DNA of 27,175 nt from positions 1 to 27,175 of the forward strand of contig JAWKNW010000044.1 in assembly GCA_041391505.1 (NCBI GenBank), read 5' to 3'. Numbering within the stretch: position 1 is the first letter of the stretch; each line of letters starts with the position of its first letter. Positions 24,415 through 27,175 of the stretch are shown one piece after another. Below the pieces are notes generated by a model. That model was not told the origin of the DNA. It did no database searches and saw only the letters and a program-made list of their open reading frames with translations. The translations under genes were made by a program, and so were the position numbers. Source of the stretch: Rhodothermales bacterium. GTDB lineage: Bacteria > Bacteroidota > Rhodothermia > Rhodothermales > JAHQVL01.

Positions 24415-24450
24415 AGGATTTAATGCGGGCCTCCTTGAACATCCTTCCTT
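24414..24450 (+). repeat. 37-bp direct repeat, copy 2
   Basis: Second copy of the repeat at 24124-24160 (two substitutions), immediately after the palindromic element and 42 bp before the stop of the convergent cupin gene. Outside these repeats, 24451-24492 shows nothing further. Confidence 0.9.
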
Positions 24451-24492
24451 AAACGTCGAACATAGGGATTCACCAGAATCCCTCCTTTCGCC

Positions 24493-24858
24493 TCACACCC
24501 ACACATCGTTCCGGGCCGTCCGGTCGCCGCCGGCGTCGCCCGTGTTCACCACGCCGCGCGGCTCGATGACGAGCACGTGGCATTCCTCGCGCGCGATGGG
24601 ACGGTGCTCCACGCCACGCGGCACGACGTACATCTCACCCTCGTTCAGCGACACCTCGCCATCCCGGAACTGGATCACGAGCATCCCCTTCAGCACGATG
24701 AATGCCTCGTCGGTGTCCGCATGGCTGTGCCACACGAACTTGTCCCGCACTTTCACCAGCTTGAACTGATAGTCGTTGAGTTCGGCGACGACACGGGGTG
24801 ACCAGAGCTCGTCGAATAGCAGGAGTTTGTCGGCGAAGTTGATGGGCTGGTAGGGCAT
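24493..24858 (-). CDS. Single-domain cupin protein
   Basis: A 121-residue cytosolic cupin. Motif 1 is WHSHADTDEAFIVLKG, giving metal ligands His44, His46 and Glu51; motif 2 is GEMYVVPRGVEHRP with His85. All four usual metal ligands are present, so it probably binds a divalent metal. The family includes isomerases, dioxygenases and sugar-binding proteins, and no substrate can be read from the sequence. It is the last of five co-directional genes (gap of 58 bp to the META gene). Start at 24858 gives the standard short N-terminus MPYQPINFADKL. Confidence 0.88.
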   Translation of the reverse strand: MPYQPINFADKLLLFDELWSPRVVAELNDYQFKLVKVRDKFVWHSHADTDEAFIVLKGMLVIQFRDGEVSLNEGEMYVVPRGVEHRPIAREECHVLVIEPRGVVNTGDAGGDRTARNDVWV

Positions 24859-24916
24859 CGAGGTCGTTCCGGTCTGCGTCTGGGCCGATGGCGGTTGATT
24901 CCGAGGACGCCGGCGC

Positions 24917-25384
24917 CTAGTTGGACGCCGGCACGGCGGGGCGGAAGGTCAGTACGCCGCGGTCGTACCGAAGCGTCAGGGTCTCATCGACGATCGAATA
25001 GGCATCGATGTGTTGCAGCGCCTCGCTGTAACGGCCTTCCACCTGCGCCGGATACGGCTGGCACGCGATCTCCGTCTGGGTCAGCTCCGTGAATTGGACC
25101 GATTCGCCATCGATCCGGGCGGTGCCGCTGAAGAGGTTGCAACCCAGGAAACCGTGCACGGCAAGCGTCTGCGCGCCGGCATCGGATGGCGCGAAATGCA
25201 TATCCGGCATGCGCTGCCCGAGACGGTCGCGTTCGGGGACGATGCGTGTTCCTTCGACATCGAGCAGGATCAGTTCCCACGACGTGTCCGGAGCCAGCCT
25301 GTCACTCGTCTGGGCGTCGCCGTAGATCGAACAGGATGCAAGCCAGAGCATGCATCCGATGAATAACGCAAACCGGGTAGGCAT
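24917..25384 (-). CDS. META-domain (HslJ-like) lipoprotein
   Basis: A 155-residue lipoprotein with lipobox WLASC (Cys18). The mature part follows the META/HslJ layout: an opening SWELILLDVEG, then VHGFLGCNLFSGTARIDGESVQFTELTQTEIAC with the conserved GCN.F.G and T...C, then E.RYSEAL and a closing LTLRYDRGVLTF. In E. coli HslJ is a heat-inducible outer-membrane protein linked to novobiocin resistance; the general role of the domain is unknown. Cys82 and Cys108 could form a disulphide. Likely in an operon with the cupin. Confidence 0.85.
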   Translation of the reverse strand: MPTRFALFIGCMLWLASCSIYGDAQTSDRLAPDTSWELILLDVEGTRIVPERDRLGQRMPDMHFAPSDAGAQTLAVHGFLGCNLFSGTARIDGESVQFTELTQTEIACQPYPAQVEGRYSEALQHIDAYSIVDETLTLRYDRGVLTFRPAVPASN

Positions 25385-25457
25385 GGTGTGTGAGGAGCGC
25401 AGGTTCTGAACGGACGTTTTTTATCTTGGACCGGGTATGCCGGCGGGCGATTCCCGG

Positions 25458-25892
25458 TCAGGCCCGGTGATAATCCGGCCGCCAGGTTTTGACCGCCTGT
25501 TTGATGGCTTTGTTGCTCAGGCCGTCGGCCGCGGCGCGTTCGGCCAGGGCGGGCAATTCGCCGTCGGCGGCGAAACGCAGCGCGATGATCTGCGACATCG
25601 TGAGGCGCTGGTCGAGGAGCTTGCCGGTGAGGACGTAATGCCGGAAATTTTCCTCCGCGCGGATCGCCCGGTCCTGCGCCCGCAGCGCGAAGGCGCGGGC
25701 GTAATAGAACAGCATCGACAGACACACCAGCACGATGGCGATCAGCGACGCGTCGTAAATGCTCTCGCCGCGCTCGTAGGTGAGCATCAGGTTGATGACC
25801 GCACCTACGAAGGAAGCAAGGATGAGTGCCGAGAGGAAGATGTGGAAGCCTGGCACCACGCGGGTGTGGTTGGCGAAGGTTTGCTCACGCAT
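25458..25892 (-). CDS. DUF6526-family membrane protein
   Basis: A 144-residue protein starting REQTFANHTRVVPGFHIF, the DUF6526 opening. Two transmembrane helices lie at about 18-37 and 46-64. A cytosolic helical tail has ALRAQDRAIRAEENFRHY, then QIIALRFAADGELPALAERA and ends AIKQAVKTWRPDYHRA, all characteristic of this family. The function is unknown. The gaps to its neighbours are 73 and 33 bp, consistent with one transcription unit. Confidence 0.88.
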   Translation of the reverse strand: MREQTFANHTRVVPGFHIFLSALILASFVGAVINLMLTYERGESIYDASLIAIVLVCLSMLFYYARAFALRAQDRAIRAEENFRHYVLTGKLLDQRLTMSQIIALRFAADGELPALAERAAADGLSNKAIKQAVKTWRPDYHRA

Positions 25893-25925
25893 GGGGAAGT
25901 ACCGGAATAGGTATGGAGTGGGGGG

Positions 25926-26282
25926 TCAGCGAGCCGGCTGGAGCAAGCCCAGTATCACGCCGTTCGGGTCCGCGCAGTACAGATGCCGGCCGACCCCGGG
26001 GATATCGTTTGGACCCATCACAAGTTTCCCGCCGGCCGCCTCGACGCGTTTTAATGCCTCGTCGACCGACACGACCTCGACCGTGTTGATGACGGCCTGC
26101 GGCATATGATTATGCATCACCGCTCCGTTGATACCGGGTGTGCCTTCCGGACCCGTTGTCATGAGCCAGTAATTCTGCGGGCCGTCCCACGTGGCGACAT
26201 CCCACCCGAAGACAGCTTTGTAAAATGCGGCGGACTGCTCGGGGTGTTCGGTAAGGATTTCGAAATGGATGGGACGTCCCAT
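25926..26282 (-). CDS. VOC-family (glyoxalase/bleomycin-resistance fold) protein
   Basis: A 118-residue single-domain VOC protein made of two beta-alpha-beta-beta-beta modules. IHFEILTEHPEQSAAFYKAVFGWDV is the standard first module, VSVDEALKRVEAAGGKLVMGPNDIPGVGRHLYCADPNGVILGLLQ the second. His6 and the DPNG turn are in place. Many such proteins bind a metal and act as small-molecule isomerases, dioxygenases or antibiotic binders; this subgroup (second module ending GVILGLLQ) is mostly uncharacterised. It starts 47 bp after the isomerase/epimerase stop. Confidence 0.9.
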   Translation of the reverse strand: MGRPIHFEILTEHPEQSAAFYKAVFGWDVATWDGPQNYWLMTTGPEGTPGINGAVMHNHMPQAVINTVEVVSVDEALKRVEAAGGKLVMGPNDIPGVGRHLYCADPNGVILGLLQPAR

Positions 26283-26329
26283 GGCGTTGATTGGTGTTTA
26301 TAGGTGAACAGGCGATGTTGGATCTCGGG

Positions 26330-27175
26330 TTAAAACATGGCCGCGCGTACCTCGCCGACGAAGCGCTTCAGCTTCGGCATCGGGTCGCCCGGACCCAGCG
26401 TCTCGAGCGGAATGTAGCCTCTGTAGGCCGATTCCTGCAGGATGGCGGCGATCTTGCTCAGGTCGGTCCGCTCTTCGGACGCGCCGCGGAACACCGTCTC
26501 TTTGATCTGCCAGGTATAGGCATAACGCGCCAGGCGCGCCACTTCCTCGTACGGATCGCCCACCCGCAGGCTGCCGATGTCCAGGTTTAGCCCCAGCCAG
26601 TCGGAGTCCACCCGGTCGAGCAGCCGAACCACGTCGTCGGACGTCTTCAGGAATTCGTTGTGGGGCTGGTAGACGATCATGACGCCGCGTTCGCGCCCGT
26701 AGAGCACGCATTCGCGGACCGCATCGACCAGCCGGTCGAAGAACACCCTGCGCATGGCTTCGTCAGCCGGCTCCTGCCGGCCGTCGAAGATCCGGATGAC
26801 CGGCGCGTCCAGTTTGGCGGCCACATCGATCCAGCGTTTCACATGGGCGATCTCGGCTTCGCGTTCGGCCGGCGTCGGCAGCGTGAAGTCGTTGCGGACG
26901 CCCGTGCCGCTGATGTCCAGCCCCAGCCTGAACGCGTGTTTCTTGATGTGAAACACGTACGCATCCTCGGGCGGCTCGGGGTAGCCGGTGAAGTAGTACC
27001 CGGTCGGGTCCACGGCGTCGAAGCCCAGTTCGGCGCAGGCCTCGATGGCCTGTTCGAGCGTCATGGCGCCGCCACGCAGCGGCTCGTTGAACGAGAACAT
27101 GTTGCAACTGAGCTTCAGATGACCGGGCAGCGGTCTGCCGGCGTGAGCGGGTTGCAGCGGCTCGGCGTCGGTCGC
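26330..27175 (-). CDS. Sugar phosphate isomerase/epimerase, 5' end beyond the window
   Basis: TIM-barrel protein of the xylose-isomerase-like (AP endonuclease 2) superfamily. The frame has no stop to the right edge and the 25 codons before the internal Met at 27100 (reading ...PGHLKLSCN) match the usual N-terminal extension before MFSFNEPLRGG, so the true start lies outside the window and a signal may precede it. Seen motifs are CAELGFDAVDPTGYYFTGYPEPP, LGLDISGTGVRNDF, IRIFDG, VYQPHNEFLKT, LNLDIGSLRVGDPYE, TWQIKE and GYIPLETLGPGDP. The usual ENH metal-site segment reads QPHNEF here. Such proteins isomerise or epimerise sugars; the substrate is unknown. It heads the five-gene minus-strand run. 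Confidence 0.9.
   Translation of the reverse strand, partial: ATDAEPLQPAHAGRPLPGHLKLSCNMFSFNEPLRGGAMTLEQAIEACAELGFDAVDPTGYYFTGYPEPPEDAYVFHIKKHAFRLGLDISGTGVRNDFTLPTPAEREAEIAHVKRWIDVAAKLDAPVIRIFDGRQEPADEAMRRVFFDRLVDAVRECVLYGRERGVMIVYQPHNEFLKTSDDVVRLLDRVDSDWLGLNLDIGSLRVGDPYEEVARLARYAYTWQIKETVFRGASEERTDLSKIAAILQESAYRGYIPLETLGPGDPMPKLKRFVGEVRAAMF

Overview
The window looks like a chromosomal stretch from a GC-rich member of the Bacteroidota/Rhodothermota (FCB) group. This is an inference from three things. Two promoter-like sites match the Bacteroidota -7 element TAnnTTTG. There are many exported hydrolases and lipoproteins: an S9B dipeptidyl peptidase, an M28 peptidase, a large metzincin-type metalloprotease and a membrane-bound dehydrogenase fused to cytochrome c. 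There is also a BlaI/M56 regulatory pair. I see no rRNA, tRNA, CRISPR array, transposase, phage or plasmid gene.

Layout. 1-9268 is all on the plus strand: twin paralogous lipoproteins, a DUF6265-like secreted protein, dipeptidyl peptidase IV, a 400-bp block of tandem repeats, a DoxX-like membrane protein, a DUF885-like protein, a tightly coupled trio of small genes (membrane protein, YbjQ/UPF0145, membrane protein) and an alpha/beta-hydrolase lipoprotein. 9400-11883 (minus) is a zinc metalloprotease lipoprotein. 12090-22078 (plus) holds tag (3-methyladenine DNA glycosylase I), a blaI-M56-repeat-protein cassette, a ~530-bp gap rich in inverted repeats, an HhH-GPD protein, a PQQ-type dehydrogenase/cytochrome c, a small thioredoxin-fold-like protein and an M28 peptidase. 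22173-23426 (minus) has a GNAT acetyltransferase and a DoxX-like protein. 23444-24094 (plus) is a YdjM-like membrane protein. 24493-27175 (minus) is a five-gene co-directional run: sugar-phosphate isomerase/epimerase (cut by the right edge), VOC protein, DUF6526 protein, META-domain lipoprotein, cupin.

Most interesting system: the cassette at 12705-16363. A BlaI-type repressor with its own promoter and two operator-like sites overlaps by one base an M56 (BlaR1-like) membrane metalloprotease. The outer domain of that protease is not a penicillin-binding domain but a set of ~34-residue repeats with an SSGD[RK] signature. The next gene encodes an exported protein built of nine such repeats. I propose a signalling module in which the sensor and an exported partner share one solenoid fold.

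Second theme: four intergenic regions (4860-5244, 9269-9387, 22081-22163, 24101-24450) hold short-period (mostly 7-bp, once 8-bp) tandem repeats arranged as inverted arms, so each locus is both a microsatellite-like array and a large hairpin. Two of them lie exactly between convergent genes.
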